From an uncultured Kiloniellaceae bacterium (GTDB taxonomy: Bacteria; Pseudomonadota; Alphaproteobacteria; Kiloniellales; Kiloniellaceae), in the NCBI GenBank assembly GCA_947500035.1, contig CANMQP010000010.1, forward strand, positions 1-64,000: a stretch of DNA of 64,000 bases, given 5' to 3'. Of the stretch, positions 54,227 to 64,000 are shown in pieces (position 1 is the stretch's first letter; each line of letters starts with the position of its first letter). The notes beneath the pieces were generated by a model, which did not search any database, was not told the DNA's origin, and saw only the letters and a program-made list of their open reading frames with translations. A program made the translations under genes and the position numbers.

Positions 54227-55189
54227 TCAGGCCTGAGCAGCGACCGCAGGCTGAAGCCTGACAGGCGCGGCAAGAGGCGGCGTCATCAGGTCGCCGTAGG
54301 TCATATCGACCCATTCCCAGGCGTTCTCCTGGGCAAAGAGGGTCTTAATCAGCCGCAGCGTGAGGGCATGACCAGCGCGAACGCCGTGAAAATGACCGAT
54401 GATCGGGCCACCGATCAGGTAGAGATCTCCGATCGAATCCAGCACCTTATGGCGGACGAATTCGTCATCGTAGCGCAAACCGCCCTCGTTCATCACGGTA
54501 TCGCCGGAGATAACAACTGCGTTATCGAGCGAACCACCGCGGGCGAGGCCAAGCTCCAGCAGCTTGTCGAACTCCTGCAGGAAACCAAACGTCCGAGCGC
54601 GCGATACTTCCCGTTTAAAGGCGGTCTGGGACACCTCAACGAACCACTCCTGACGGCCGACCGCGCGACTGTCAAAGTCGATTTCGAAATTAATCGAAAA
54701 GCCTTTGCCCGGCGCCATGGAGGCTGAGCGATGGCTTTCAGCCGTTTCTACATGTTTGAGGATGCGAAGAGCGCGCCGCGGCGTATCCTGCTCGACCGTT
54801 CCCGCGCATTCGATGAGGAAGACGAAAGGTGCCGCGCTGCCGTCCATAACCGGGACTTCGGCGCCGTTCAGCTCGACGATGACGTTATCGATCTCATAGC
54901 CCGCCAGCGCGGACATCAGATGTTCCGTCGTTGCAATCTTGAGACCGTCTTTGCCGACCAGCGTTGTGCACAAAGGCGTTTCAATCGCGTTTTCCCAGCT
55001 TGCCTTGACTTCGTTGTGCTCGCCTTGAATGTCGACGCGCCTGAAGACAACACCTGTATTGGCCGGTGCCGGCAGCAAAGTCATGTTGATCTTGGCACCC
55101 GAATGAAGACCGACTCCCGAGCAATGAATGGAGTTCTTCAGAGTTTTTTGGAAGATAAACTCACCTGGGGTCCTGGTATGATCTGTCAT
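54227..55189 (-). CDS. lpxC: UDP-3-O-acyl-GlcNAc deacetylase LpxC
   Basis: 320 residues from ATG 55189 (a GTG at 55198 would add three). The opening QKTLKNSIHCSGVGLHSG and TTEHLMSALAGYEIDN carry the first zinc histidine; HKVLDSIGDLYLIGGPIIGH supplies His and Asp ligands, with the catalytic His in FHGVRAGHALT. It is the committed step of lipid A synthesis. Conserved neighbour of ftsZ in proteobacteria. The gap to ftsZ is 572-581 bases, so it probably has its own promoter. Confidence 0.97.
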   Translation of the reverse strand: MTDHTRTPGEFIFQKTLKNSIHCSGVGLHSGAKINMTLLPAPANTGVVFRRVDIQGEHNEVKASWENAIETPLCTTLVGKDGLKIATTEHLMSALAGYEIDNVIVELNGAEVPVMDGSAAPFVFLIECAGTVEQDTPRRALRILKHVETAESHRSASMAPGKGFSINFEIDFDSRAVGRQEWFVEVSQTAFKREVSRARTFGFLQEFDKLLELGLARGGSLDNAVVISGDTVMNEGGLRYDDEFVRHKVLDSIGDLYLIGGPIIGHFHGVRAGHALTLRLIKTLFAQENAWEWVDMTYGDLMTPPLAAPVRLQPAVAAQA

Positions 55190-55770
55190 GATCTTCACTA
55201 ACTATCCGCTTCCTGCGCTTGCCAAAGCATCGGGTTTGGCAAACAAATGTTCAAACTCACTCCAATCGGGCTACACGATCAGTATCGTATTGCTCGTTAG
55301 ACTTACGTCGTATTTGTGAATTCCCCCCGGAACGACGACCTTACTTAACAGTATTGCTTAACGTCACATTATGTGCAGCTTTGCAACAACTCAAATCACT
55401 CTTTGTTGCAATATGTTACGGTTTGAAGTGCCCTGCTTGTTCTGCACTGCACAATCATGATTGCGGCCGGTGAACGGTGCGATCTCTGGTTGGTGGCTCG
55501 GAGGATTTCAGGGTTGTGCATCAATTCTCGTATTAAGTTTTTTCCGTCACTGATCCTACTCTAGCGCGCCGGAGCCATCCGTGATCCGAAAGCTGTCCCC
55601 CAAAACAAATCACCACCGAAGAGCAAGCATGGCCCTCCGGTGGTGATTTTTGCGTGGGTTGATCTAAATCTCTTTAGATCAATGTATTAGAAGCAATTTC
55701 TCAATAACTCTAATACCCCGACCAGCGCCTTTGCCGCCGGAGCGACACGTCGGCAAACACGCATGATCCC
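55190..55770. other. Gap between ftsZ and lpxC
   Basis: About 580 bases with no supported gene. It contains the ftsZ terminator hairpin (55607-55649). The AT-richer stretch at 55340-55440, with several TTGNNN-like hexamers on the minus strand, probably holds the lpxC promoter, but no definite boxes can be assigned. Confidence 0.6.
55607..55649 (-). terminator. Hairpin, probable ftsZ terminator
   Basis: AAATCACCACCG (55607-55618) pairs with CGGTGGTGATTT (55638-55649) around a 19-base loop. On the minus strand the hairpin is followed by GTTTTG. It lies about 120 bases behind ftsZ. On the plus strand it is also followed by TTGCG, so the T-run is weak in both directions. Confidence 0.6.
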
Positions 55771-57534
55771 TTAGTTCGCTTGGCGCCGCAGAAATGCGGG
55801 GATGTCGAGCAGGTCTTCGTCCGTCTGTCTGGTGCCGATCCGTTCCGAGGGATCGAGGCCGGAAAGCCGGGGTTGCTGGTCTGCTTGTGCCGAAGCCGGA
55901 GCCGCCGGCGCTGGCGCGGGAGAGGATGGCAAGCTCTGCTGCGGTTGAGGCATTGGCGGCATTGGGGTCGGTTGCGGTGAAGAGGCCATGGGCGACTCTG
56001 TCATCGCAGGCCGCGAAACGGGCGAACTCGTTGGTGAGAGGGGTTTGCCCGCGTTCAAGGCTCGTGCGGCCCCAGTCATCTTGGCAAAGAGTCCGCGCGG
56101 ACGCTTTGGCGCGGCCGGAACGGCCGTTTCTTCGGATACCTCAGCACGTGGCTCGACCGTTTGGCGGGTAGGAGCCTGGGGTGCCGGGCTCGCTGCAACC
56201 GGCCGTTCCATTTGAGGCACCGGCGCGTCCTCAGCGGTGACCGGGGCAGGTGCCATGAAGTTGTCGGTAACAGGCTGAGCGATGCTTTCCTGCTCGATCG
56301 GCTCCGGCATCTCGAAAGGATCTGCAGAGGTCTGCTCCGGCTCGTCGAACAGCTGACTCTCAAGCTCAGGCTCGTAGTCCGCAACCTGAGCCGTTGCGGC
56401 AGCGGAAGCGTAGGGCGCGCTGGAAACGGCCGGCATGGCCGCGACAGGGGCGGATGCGATCGAAACGGCTGCTGCCGGTGCTGGGCTCGCAGCCGTATCC
56501 GTCTTTATGGTCTCTGCGCGGGCCGAAACCAGGCTGATCGGTGCCGGACGCGGTGCGGCGGCTTCATCAATGTCGATACCGGTTGCGACAACTGAAACCC
56601 GCATTTTTCCATCAAGCGTGGGCTCGAAGGTCGAACCGAAGATGATGTTGGCGTCAGGATCGACTTCGTCGCGGATCCGGTTGGCGGCTTCGTCGACCTC
56701 GAACAGGGTGAGGTCCGGGCCGCCGGTGATGTTGATCAGAACGCCGCGGGCGCCTTTCATCGAGACTTCGTCCAGCAGGGGATTGGAGATTGCTGCTTCC
56801 GCTGCGTCGATGGCCCGGGTCTCGCCCTCGGCTTCGCCGGTGCCCATCATGGCCTTGCCCATCTCGGTCATAACTGCGCGAATGTCGGCAAAGTCCAAGT
56901 TGATCAGGCCAGGCATCACCATCAGATCGGTCACGCCGCTTACGCCCGATTTCAACACGTCATCGGCCATCTTGAAGGCGTCCGCGAAGGTCGTCTTTTC
57001 GTTGGCGATCCGGAAGAGGTTCTGGTTGGGAATGATGATCAGCGTGTCGACATATTGGGTCATGTCGGCGATCCCGGCTTCCGCGAGACGCATGCGGTGC
57101 ACGCCCTCGAAGTGGAAGGGTTTGGTGACCACACCCACGGTCAGAATACCGGACTCCCGTGCCGCGCGGGCAATGACCGGAGCAGCACCTGTACCGGTGC
57201 CGCCACCCATGCCGGCGGTGATGAAGACCATGTTCGAGCCTTCCAGGTGGCCAAGGATTTCATCCATGGCTTCCTCGGCGGCAGCCCGCCCGATGTCAGG
57301 GCGCGATCCTGCGCCCAGACCCTGGGTGATGTTCCGGCCCAGCTGGATGCAACGCTCGCAGTTGGATCCATTGATGGCCTGAGCGTCGGTGTTCGCAATC
57401 AGGAACTCGACACCTTCCAGGTTGGATTGAATCATGTTGTTGACGGCGTTGCCGCCGGCTCCCCCGACACCGATTACGGTGATCCGGGGGGAAAGGTCGG
57501 ATTTCAAGGTCGGTACATTCAAATTCAGCGTCAT
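55771..57534 (-). CDS. ftsZ: Cell-division protein FtsZ
   Basis: 587 residues. The GTPase core (about 15-320) has the tubulin signature GGGTGTG at 110-116 and the T7 loop with NLDFADIR near 210. A long Ala/Pro/Ser-rich linker (about 330-565) is typical of alphaproteobacterial FtsZ and is on the long side here. The C-terminal peptide [14 protein letters not shown] binds FtsA and other partners. The ATG at 57534 has GGAGG 6 bases upstream; the frame opens at 57546. FtsZ polymerises into the division ring. Confidence 0.98.
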   Translation of the reverse strand: MTLNLNVPTLKSDLSPRITVIGVGGAGGNAVNNMIQSNLEGVEFLIANTDAQAINGSNCERCIQLGRNITQGLGAGSRPDIGRAAAEEAMDEILGHLEGSNMVFITAGMGGGTGTGAAPVIARAARESGILTVGVVTKPFHFEGVHRMRLAEAGIADMTQYVDTLIIIPNQNLFRIANEKTTFADAFKMADDVLKSGVSGVTDLMVMPGLINLDFADIRAVMTEMGKAMMGTGEAEGETRAIDAAEAAISNPLLDEVSMKGARGVLINITGGPDLTLFEVDEAANRIRDEVDPDANIIFGSTFEPTLDGKMRVSVVATGIDIDEAAAPRPAPISLVSARAETIKTDTAASPAPAAAVSIASAPVAAMPAVSSAPYASAAATAQVADYEPELESQLFDEPEQTSADPFEMPEPIEQESIAQPVTDNFMAPAPVTAEDAPVPQMERPVAASPAPQAPTRQTVEPRAEVSEETAVPAAPKRPRGLFAKMTGAARALNAGKPLSPTSSPVSRPAMTESPMASSPQPTPMPPMPQPQQSLPSSPAPAPAAPASAQADQQPRLSGLDPSERIGTRQTDEDLLDIPAFLRRQAN

Positions 57535-57652
57535 TATCGCCTCCACTTACCCACGCAATTGTTAGAGTCTGCTCGTATTTACTTTTGCCGCTCTGGCAGT
57601 CGCTCGTCGTTCCGATACGGCCGGAACCACCGTTGATACCACTTCGCTCTCG

Positions 57653-58924
57653 TTAAAAATGTTCGCGAAACCAATGGCCTAATCGGCCTACAAGGTTTCC
57701 GGGCTCCTTTATCTGCTGCGGAACATCGCGGGGCACCGCAATGTCCGAGGCAATGGCGTAAAGCAGGAGTCCGGCACAGGTCGCATAGGCGGCACCTGCC
57801 GTAGCTTCCGCGAGGCCGGTGACGCGCAGCGGGCGTCCGATCCGCACCTGCTTGTCGAGGATCAGTCCAGCCAGGTCGCCGATGCCGGAGAGTTGGCTTC
57901 CCCCACCTGTCAGGACCACGCGGCGCCCCGCAATCTTGTCGAAGCCGCTGGCCTCCAGGCGGGACCGCACCAGTTCGAAGGTCTCTTCCAGACGAGGCTG
58001 GATGATGCCGACCAACAGGGATCGCGGAACCTGCTGGGTTGCGTTTTGCTCGTCTTCGCCGACCTGCGGAACATCGATGATCTCGCGGTCATCCGCTGCG
58101 GCGGCAAGGGCATGTCCGTAAAGGGTCTTCATGCGCTCGGCATGGACCAGCGGTGTCGAGAGGCCACGCGCGATGTCATTGGTCACGTGCATGCCGCCAA
58201 TCGGCGCGACGTCTGTGTAGATCACGTTGCCTTCAAAGAAGACGGCGATGGTCGTGGTGCCGCCACCCAGGTCGATGACGGTAACACCCAGGTTCATCTC
58301 GTCCTCGACCAGCGCGGAGAGGCCCGCGGCGTAGGGCGAAACCACGAAACCCGCGATGTCCAGATGGCAACGGCGAATACAGGTCGCCAGATTGCGCACG
58401 GCGCCTGCGGCGGCCGTAATGATGTGCATATGAACGCCGAGCTGCTCGCCGTGCATGCCGCGCGGATCACGAATGCCGCGGCTGCCATCGATGCTGTAGG
58501 CGGTCGGGATGGAATGGATCAGTTGCCGCCCCGGTTCGGAATGCCCGTTGCTGGTCTGCAGTTCCTGACCATATTCCAGAGCCCGGCGAAGGTCGGCGTC
58601 ACCGACTTCGTGACCGTTAATTGACACCTCAACACCGACGGAGCTGGACGCGGGATACCCGCCCGAGAGATTGACGACAACCCGGTCGATGGTCTCGCCG
58701 GCCATTTGCTCGGCGGCGTGGACGGCGTTGAGGATCGAGGTTTCCAGCTCCTCCATATCCACGACCGCGCCGGCCTTGATGCCACGGCTTTCCTGGTGAC
58801 CGATGCCAACGACGCGCGGCTGCTGGTTGCCCTCGACCTTGGCGATGAAACAGCAGACTTTGCTGCTGCCGACATCCAGCGCGGCAACCAAACCGTTGTG
58901 AATTTTATCCAATCGCTTATTCAT
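57653..58924 (-). CDS. ftsA: Cell-division protein FtsA
   Basis: 423 residues, an actin-like ATPase. The phosphate-1 loop is ALDVGSSKVCCFIA near residues 15-28, and phosphate-2 VIDLGGGTTTIAVF. The extra 1C domain lies between them (VEVSINGHEVGDADLRRAL). The C-terminal amphipathic helix, GNLVGRLGHWFREHF, anchors it to the membrane. FtsA ties FtsZ to the membrane and recruits later division proteins. It stands 118 bases before ftsZ and 80 bases after ftsQ. Confidence 0.97.
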   Translation of the reverse strand: MNKRLDKIHNGLVAALDVGSSKVCCFIAKVEGNQQPRVVGIGHQESRGIKAGAVVDMEELETSILNAVHAAEQMAGETIDRVVVNLSGGYPASSSVGVEVSINGHEVGDADLRRALEYGQELQTSNGHSEPGRQLIHSIPTAYSIDGSRGIRDPRGMHGEQLGVHMHIITAAAGAVRNLATCIRRCHLDIAGFVVSPYAAGLSALVEDEMNLGVTVIDLGGGTTTIAVFFEGNVIYTDVAPIGGMHVTNDIARGLSTPLVHAERMKTLYGHALAAAADDREIIDVPQVGEDEQNATQQVPRSLLVGIIQPRLEETFELVRSRLEASGFDKIAGRRVVLTGGGSQLSGIGDLAGLILDKQVRIGRPLRVTGLAEATAGAAYATCAGLLLYAIASDIAVPRDVPQQIKEPGNLVGRLGHWFREHF

Positions 58925-59004
58925 CGTTCATCAATCAAGTGCTGAGCCTGGAGCAGTGGCTCGGTGTTTCGTATCGCGCAGGAACGAGACTTTACCTTCG
59001 GGCA

Positions 59005-59874
59005 TCAGGTTTCTTCTCCCTTCGCACTGCGCTTGGACTTCGGTTTTGTCTTTGAGTTGGTACGGACCACCAGGCGATCGGGCAGGCGGAGATCGATCAC
59101 GACCACGTCGCGCTCGAGAACCCCCTGTTCCCGTTCAATCCGGGCGAGCTGCGCCCAGGCGCCGGCCGCATCGGTTTCCGGCAGCTGCACGTCGATTCCG
59201 CCCTGAAGTTTCAGGTTCCAACGCCGTCCGCTCACCCGCACAGCAGCCGTTACCAATTCGTGCAGACGAGGTTCGCTGCTGACCACGTCCAGCAACGCGG
59301 CGGTGTGTTCAGGGGCGTCGGCACCGACGACCAATGGCAGTCCGGTGAAACCTTCCGGCTGCACATTGGGAATCAGGTCGCCGCTTTGATCGATCACGGC
59401 GATGTTGCCGTTGTGTTGCCACAGCGCTAAAGGCCGACGTTCAACGATCCGGACATAGACGTCGCGCGGGTAACGCCGTTCGACGGCGGCGGTCTTGACC
59501 CAAGGTAGAGCTTCGAGCTTGACCTTTGCAGCCTCAGGATCGAAAGCCAGGATCGGGAAGCCGCGCTGCACACCAAGGGTCTCAAGAATCCGTGCTGCTT
59601 GCGTCCGGTTCCGGCCCTCGACCAGTACGTCGTCGACACCAAGACCGGCATCGACAGAGAGCGCGTAGAAGCCTTGCGCCGCCGCGTCTGCCTGCCGGTT
59701 GAACCAGCCGTCGATCGAGAGCCAGGAAACTCCGCCAACGAAAGCGGTTACCGCGAACAGCATTCCGCCAATACGCGCGCGCCGCCAGGTGAATAACTTG
59801 CGCTGCGGGCGCCTTGCCGGGCGGCGGCCCGGCTTGGCTTTCGTACGGGACTGCGTTTTGGCTTTGAGGCTCAT
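59005..59874 (-). CDS. ftsQ: Cell-division protein FtsQ
   Basis: 289 residues. A basic cytoplasmic N-terminus (SRTKAKPGRRPARRPQRK) precedes one membrane helix at about 35-53 (GGMLFAVTAFVGGVSWL). The POTRA domain follows (VDDVLVEGRNRTQAARIL) and then the FtsQ beta-domain (VKTAAVERRYPRDVYVRIVE). It connects cytoplasmic and periplasmic parts of the divisome. Start overlaps the ddl stop by 4 bases. Confidence 0.95.
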   Translation of the reverse strand: MSLKAKTQSRTKAKPGRRPARRPQRKLFTWRRARIGGMLFAVTAFVGGVSWLSIDGWFNRQADAAAQGFYALSVDAGLGVDDVLVEGRNRTQAARILETLGVQRGFPILAFDPEAAKVKLEALPWVKTAAVERRYPRDVYVRIVERRPLALWQHNGNIAVIDQSGDLIPNVQPEGFTGLPLVVGADAPEHTAALLDVVSSEPRLHELVTAAVRVSGRRWNLKLQGGIDVQLPETDAAGAWAQLARIEREQGVLERDVVVIDLRLPDRLVVRTNSKTKPKSKRSAKGEET

Positions 59875-60806
59875 ACGGCTTCTCCGGCGGTCTCGTTAAA
59901 CGCAGACTCCACAATCCAGGCGCATAACTCGGGAAAGGACATGCCTTTGTAAGCAGCTTGCTCAGGCACGAGGCTGAGGGCGGTCATGCCCGGTTGGGTG
60001 TTGAGTTCCAGAAAATAGAGCTTGCCCGGCTCGCCGCCGGTGTCGTCGTAGCGGAAGTCCGAGCGGCTGACGCCACGGCAACCAAGGATCTCGTGCACCT
60101 TGGCGGCAGCGTTCAGCGCTTCGTTATAAATCTGCTCTGGAATTGGAGCCGGAACGATGTGCTCGGTTTTGCCCTCGGTGTATTTGGCTTCATAGGTGTA
60201 GAAGCCGACCTTCGGGCGCAGCTCCGTGACTGCGACGGCCTTGCCGTCCATCACACTGACGGTCAGTTCCCGGCCTGCGATGTATTCTTCGACAAGCCAG
60301 AGGTCATCGGCCTTTCCAGGATTTTCGGGCAGCACCGGACCGTTGTCGCCTTCTCCCACGATTTGAACCCCGACGCTGGAGCCTTCGTCGAGAGGTTTTG
60401 CCACATAGGGGCGTGGAAGGACGTCCTCGCCCGCCAGCCGTTTGAGCGGAACCACGATGCCATGCGGCACGGTGATGCCGGCCTCGGCGGCCAGGGTCTT
60501 GGTACGGTCCTTATTCATGGCCAAAGCTGAGGCCAGCACGCCAGAGTGGGTGTAGCGAAGCTCGAGCATGTCCATCAGGCCCTGGATGCAGCCATCCTCG
60601 CCCCAGCGTCCATGCAGCGCGTTGAAGACGACATCCGGCTTTGGATCAAGCGCTGCGATCAAGGCCGACATGTCACGTGTCACGTCAACTTCTTTGACGT
60701 CGTAACCGGCTTCGCGCAAAGCTTCGACACAGGCACGGCCGCTGGTCAGCGAGACCTCGCGTTCGGCTGAAAAACCACCCATGAGCACGGTGACCTTCTT
60801 GGTCAT
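59871..60806 (-). CDS. ddl: D-alanine-D-alanine ligase
   Basis: 311 residues from ATG 60806. The opening KVTVLMGGFSAEREVSLTSG is the family's, followed by the ATP-grasp domain (YVAKPLDEGSSVGVQIV, EEYIAGRELTVSVMDG) and the metal-binding ELNTQPGMT near the C-terminus. It makes the D-Ala-D-Ala dipeptide for peptidoglycan. The frame stays open to 61004, but those residues overlap murB in another frame and are not ddl. It overlaps murB by 4 bases and ftsQ by 4 bases. Confidence 0.97.
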   Translation of the reverse strand: MTKKVTVLMGGFSAEREVSLTSGRACVEALREAGYDVKEVDVTRDMSALIAALDPKPDVVFNALHGRWGEDGCIQGLMDMLELRYTHSGVLASALAMNKDRTKTLAAEAGITVPHGIVVPLKRLAGEDVLPRPYVAKPLDEGSSVGVQIVGEGDNGPVLPENPGKADDLWLVEEYIAGRELTVSVMDGKAVAVTELRPKVGFYTYEAKYTEGKTEHIVPAPIPEQIYNEALNAAAKVHEILGCRGVSRSDFRYDDTGGEPGKLYFLELNTQPGMTALSLVPEQAAYKGMSFPELCAWIVESAFNETAGEAV

Positions 60807-61744
60807 GCTGTCCCTCCTGATTGCAGCGGCACGCCGATCCGGCGGATTTCCCATTCCAGGGTGATGCCGCTGGTCTCGAGGACCTTCGCGCGCACCGTCT
60901 CGCCCAGTGTTTCGATATCCTCTGCCGTGGCCGATCCCGTATTGATCAGGAAGTTGCAGTGCAGCTCCGAAACCATGGCGCCGCCCTGTTTCAATCCGCG
61001 GCATCCGGCGCGATCGATCAACTGCCAGGCCTTTTCGCCCGGAGGATTCTTAAAGGTGCTGCCACCGGTTCGGTTTCTGATCGGCTGGCTTTCGGAGCGG
61101 GAGGTCTGGATCTCGCTCATGCGTGAGGCGATCAAGGTCGGGTCGTCCGTGTGCCCACTCAGGCGCGCGCCAAGGAAGATCCAATCTGCAGGAACCGAAG
61201 ATTTCCGATACGCAAACCCCATATCGGCGGGCGACAGGCGATGGACTTCGCCCTTCTGGTCGACCGCCTCGGCCCAGACCAGAACGTCTTTGATCTCGCG
61301 GCCGTAGGCACCGGCGTTCATGCGCAGCGCACCGCCAATGGTTCCCGGAATGCCGCAGAGAAATTCAATGCCGCCGATGCTCTCAAGCTTCGCAGCGGTA
61401 GCGACATTCAGATCCAGCGCCGCCGCGCCGCAGAGCATGTCCTGTTCATCGCGGGAGATGTCGGCGAAGCCACGGCCCAGACGCAACACCACGCCCGGAA
61501 TGCCGCCGTCCCGCACCAGCAGGTTGGAGCCAACACCAAATACCGTCACCGGCACGTCTTCGGGCTTGTCACGCAGAAAGGCAATCAAGTCGTCGCGGTC
61601 CGCGGGGCGGAACATGACTTCAGCCGGTCCACCGACGCGGAACCAGGTCACTCCGTTCAGGGGTGCATTGACACTATAGCGTCCGCGCACCTCCGGCAGG
61701 CGGTCGATGAGCGGCGTATCGGGAGTCTGCGTTGCGGCCATCAT
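60803..61744 (-). CDS. murB: UDP-N-acetylenolpyruvoylglucosamine reductase MurB
   Basis: 313 residues. FAD-binding part: [21 protein letters not shown] (split), [20 protein letters not shown] and [19 protein letters not shown]-terminal part: [21 protein letters not shown] and the catalytic [10 protein letters not shown]. It reduces the enolpyruvyl intermediate to UDP-MurNAc with NADPH. Overlaps murC and ddl by 4 bases each, so the block is translationally coupled. Confidence 0.97.
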   Translation of the reverse strand: MMAATQTPDTPLIDRLPEVRGRYSVNAPLNGVTWFRVGGPAEVMFRPADRDDLIAFLRDKPEDVPVTVFGVGSNLLVRDGGIPGVVLRLGRGFADISRDEQDMLCGAAALDLNVATAAKLESIGGIEFLCGIPGTIGGALRMNAGAYGREIKDVLVWAEAVDQKGEVHRLSPADMGFAYRKSSVPADWIFLGARLSGHTDDPTLIASRMSEIQTSRSESQPIRNRTGGSTFKNPPGEKAWQLIDRAGCRGLKQGGAMVSELHCNFLINTGSATAEDIETLGETVRAKVLETSGITLEWEIRRIGVPLQSGGTA

Positions 61745-63168
61745 TCCCCCGCGCCTCCCTTACCTGAGAGAGCGTCCAGGGCCTTGGGTAGAGCGTGCGC
61801 CCAGGCCGTGATGTTACCGGCGCCGAGGCAAACGACGAGGTCGCCTGGCTTCGCAATATCATGGACCATTTCAGCGAGCGCATCAGAGCTCGGGAGTGCC
61901 GCGACATGACGATGCCCGCGGTCGCGCAAACCTTCGACGAGATCGTCACGGCTCGCGCCTTCGATCGGTTGTTCCCCCGCTTCGTAAACATCGGCGACGA
62001 TCACATGGTCGGCGTCGTTGAAGCAGCTGCAAAAGTCTTCGAAAAGATCTCGCAGGCGGGTGTAGCGATGGGGTTGAACGACGGCGATCACCTGTGCGTC
62101 CGTCGCCTGGCGCGCGGCTTTCAGAACCGCCGAGATTTCGACCGGATGGTGGCCGTAGTCATCGATAATGGTCACGCCGCCCGAAACACCGGTCTTTGTG
62201 AAGCGCCGTTTGACTCCGCCGAAGCTAGCAAGGGCCTTTCGGATCGCTTCGTCCGACATGCCCATCTCTTCGGCGACGGCAATGGCGGCCAGGGCGTTCA
62301 GAACATTGTGCTCGCCCACCATGGGTAATTTGCAGGCGCTGATGGTGCGGCTTTCCTCGCCGCTGCGGCTGGTGATGACGACATCGAACCGGGTCTCGAC
62401 TCCGGCAACGCTCAGCTCGGTTGCACGGACATCTGCCTGTGGCGAGGTGCCGTATGTCACCAAACGACGGTCTTGAATGCGCCCGATCAGAGACTGCACC
62501 ACCGGATGGTCGATGCAGACAACAGCGAAGCCGTAGAAAGGAATGTTCTTCACGAAAGTTTCGAAGGCTTCGTGAAGGGCCTCGACCGAGCCGTAGAAAT
62601 CCAGATGTTCCGGATCGATGTTGGTCACGACGGCGATCGTGGACGGCAGCTTGGTGAAGGTCCCGTCGCTTTCGTCGGCTTCGACCACCATCCAGTCGCC
62701 AGCGCCCAGACGCGCATTGGTGCCGTAGGCGTTGATGATGCCGCCGTTAATCACGGTGGGATCGAAGTCACCCCCGTCGAGCAGGGCGGCGACAAGAGAC
62801 GTAGTGGTGGTTTTGCCGTGGGTGCCTCCGACAGCAACTGACCACTTCAGACGCATCAACTCACCGAGCATCTCGGCGCGCCGGACGATGGGGACGAACT
62901 TTTCGCGCGCGGCGGCGACTTCCGGGTTTTCCAGCTTGATGGCGGAAGAGACCACCACGACCTTGGCATTCTCGACGTTTTCCGCCCGATGCCCGATCTT
63001 GATGTCGATGCCCATATCGCGCAGGCGCTGGACATTCGCGCTTTCCGCGATGTCGCTGCCTTGAACCTGGTAACCCAGATTATGCAGAATCTCGGCGATG
63101 CCGCTCATGCCGATGCCGCCGATGCCGACGAAGTGAACGATGCCGATGTCGAGAGGCAGGACCTTCAT
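61741..63168 (-). CDS. murC: UDP-N-acetylmuramate-L-alanine ligase MurC
   Basis: 475 residues. The Rossmann N-domain opens with [19 protein letters not shown]; the ATP loop GTHGKTTT is at 115-122; [11 protein letters not shown] and [18 protein letters not shown] mark the central and C-terminal domains. It adds the first residue, L-alanine, to UDP-MurNAc. Overlaps murG and murB by 4 bases each. Confidence 0.98.
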   Translation of the reverse strand: MKVLPLDIGIVHFVGIGGIGMSGIAEILHNLGYQVQGSDIAESANVQRLRDMGIDIKIGHRAENVENAKVVVVSSAIKLENPEVAAAREKFVPIVRRAEMLGELMRLKWSVAVGGTHGKTTTTSLVAALLDGGDFDPTVINGGIINAYGTNARLGAGDWMVVEADESDGTFTKLPSTIAVVTNIDPEHLDFYGSVEALHEAFETFVKNIPFYGFAVVCIDHPVVQSLIGRIQDRRLVTYGTSPQADVRATELSVAGVETRFDVVITSRSGEESRTISACKLPMVGEHNVLNALAAIAVAEEMGMSDEAIRKALASFGGVKRRFTKTGVSGGVTIIDDYGHHPVEISAVLKAARQATDAQVIAVVQPHRYTRLRDLFEDFCSCFNDADHVIVADVYEAGEQPIEGASRDDLVEGLRDRGHRHVAALPSSDALAEMVHDIAKPGDLVVCLGAGNITAWAHALPKALDALSGKGGAGE

Positions 63169-64000
63169 GCTGTGGCCTCCCTATTGGTATTTTTGCTTTC
63201 AGCCGCGCGTTGCTCCGACTGTATGCTGTTGGTATTGCCGTTCAGGTTCTTGCCGGCTGTACCCTGGAAGGTGCCACAAACCACATCCGCCAGACGGCCC
63301 GCCGCATTGTTCTCGGCGCAAGAGGCGGCGCCCTGAGAGGCTTGTTTGAGAAGGGCAGGCGTAGAGAGCAGGCAACGCAGGCGTTGCGATAGACTCTCCG
63401 CGGTCAGGGTGCCCTGCGGCATCAGCCAGCCGCCGCCAGCGCTGGTCAAAGCCTGGGCATTGGCGGTCTGGTGGTTGTCGGTTGCGTAAGGGTAGGGCAC
63501 CAGGATTGCGGGCCTGCCGGCAGCCGCCAATTCGCACACCGTCGAGGCACCGGAGCGGCAGATGATCAGGTGAGCCGATTTCAGTCGTTCCGGCATATCG
63601 CTGAAGAAGGCGGCCAGGTCGTGCTTCACGCCGCAGTTCTGATATTTCTGCGTAACGCTCTCGATCTCGCCTCCGGGAACCTGCTGCGTCACCTCCAGAC
63701 GCGCGCGCAGACTTTCCGGTAGAAGCGCGACTGCGCCGGGAACTAAATCGTTGAAGACTTTAGCGCCCTGACTGCCGCCGATGACCAGCAGCTGAACCGC
63801 AGCCCTAGCTTCCGGAGACTCGTAGCTCTCGGCGCCGACTGCGGCAATGGCAGCGCGGACAGGGTTTCCGGTGCGCACAACCTTGTCCAGATCGCTATTC
63901 GAGATTGCTTCCACTTTTTCGAAGGAAGTCGCGATTGCGCTGGCGCGCCGTGCCAGCAGACGGTTTGCCCGTCCCAGCACGGCATTCTGTTCGTGCAGGA
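63165..64000 (-). CDS. murG: MurG glycosyltransferase, C-terminal part, cut by window edge
   Basis: About 277 codons are visible; the 5' end lies beyond 64000. The visible part starts [15 protein letters not shown] (UDP-GlcNAc/lipid I contact region), includes [17 protein letters not shown] and ends with the GT-B C-domain, [22 protein letters not shown] and [15 protein letters not shown]. It transfers GlcNAc onto lipid I to make lipid II. The C-terminal ~45 residues (polar, Asn/Thr-rich) extend a little past the usual end. The first internal start (63980) is not the real one. Confidence 0.96.
   Translation of the reverse strand, partial: LHEQNAVLGRANRLLARRASAIATSFEKVEAISNSDLDKVVRTGNPVRAAIAAVGAESYESPEARAAVQLLVIGGSQGAKVFNDLVPGAVALLPESLRARLEVTQQVPGGEIESVTQKYQNCGVKHDLAAFFSDMPERLKSAHLIICRSGASTVCELAAAGRPAILVPYPYATDNHQTANAQALTSAGGGWLMPQGTLTAESLSQRLRCLLSTPALLKQASQGAASCAENNAAGRLADVVCGTFQGTAGKNLNGNTNSIQSEQRAAESKNTNREATA

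Noticed and set aside
60807-61004. 66-codon upstream extension of ddl
   Set aside because: Overlaps murB in another frame; ddl family similarity begins at 60806.

Overview
The window is a 64 kb piece of an alphaproteobacterial chromosome. Gene content and order point to the Rhodospirillales/Kiloniellales side: carA-carB-greA, yqeY-dnaG-rpoD, a murG-to-ftsZ-lpxC-bamD-recN-ligA run, a mitochondrial-fission ELM1-like protein, GcvA-type LysR and DUF1127 proteins. Genus is not resolvable by eye. Coding DNA is GC-rich; two stretches are not: about 230-1310 and 48830-48960.

Layout. 1-1330: the end of a REP-associated (IS200-like) transposase, then a low-GC segment with two co-oriented unknown genes, bounded by inverted copies of one short repeat. 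1435-4122: an ELM1-family gene followed by an in-frame ORF without an obvious start, a divergent Lrp regulator, and a gene-free stretch rich in short tandem repeats. 4123-9285 (minus): greA, carB, carA (pyrimidine/arginine precursor synthesis and transcript elongation). 9557-14332 (plus): yqeY, dnaG, rpoD and a clear terminator. 14586-24770 (plus): a purine-catabolism block with HIU hydrolase, xanthine dehydrogenase small and large subunits, XdhC, and a complete BMP-type ABC importer (ATPase, two permeases, binding protein). This looks like uptake plus oxidation of purines through urate.

25131-38226: one tRNA-Ile(CAU), a patatin-like esterase, EttA, and an accessory stretch. It has a disabled IS630-family element sitting exactly on the ettA stop codon, two copies of a MITE-like repeat, a LysR regulator, three more palindromic elements, a class V aminotransferase, mlaC and mlaA, an SBF-type transporter, a thioesterase, a secreted pentapeptide-repeat protein and a GNAT acetyltransferase. 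38227-49263: a ClC-type transporter with CBS domains, an M14/AstE-like zinc hydrolase, a UvrD/PcrA helicase with prmA, a DUF1127 protein, aminopeptidase P, and an orphan ParA ATPase with an unknown co-transcribed partner below an extremely AT-rich tract.

49264-64000 (all minus): the division and cell-wall cluster in transcription order murG (cut by the window edge), murC, murB, ddl, ftsQ, ftsA, ftsZ, lpxC, bamD, recN, ligA. The first five overlap by 4 bases each, so precursor synthesis and FtsQ are translationally coupled.

Most of the window is conserved housekeeping DNA. The parts most worth a second look are the repeat-bounded low-GC two-gene segment, the ParA plus partner pair, and the nest of TA-flanked small mobile elements. 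No CRISPR array, prophage, rRNA operon or recognisable defence system was seen.
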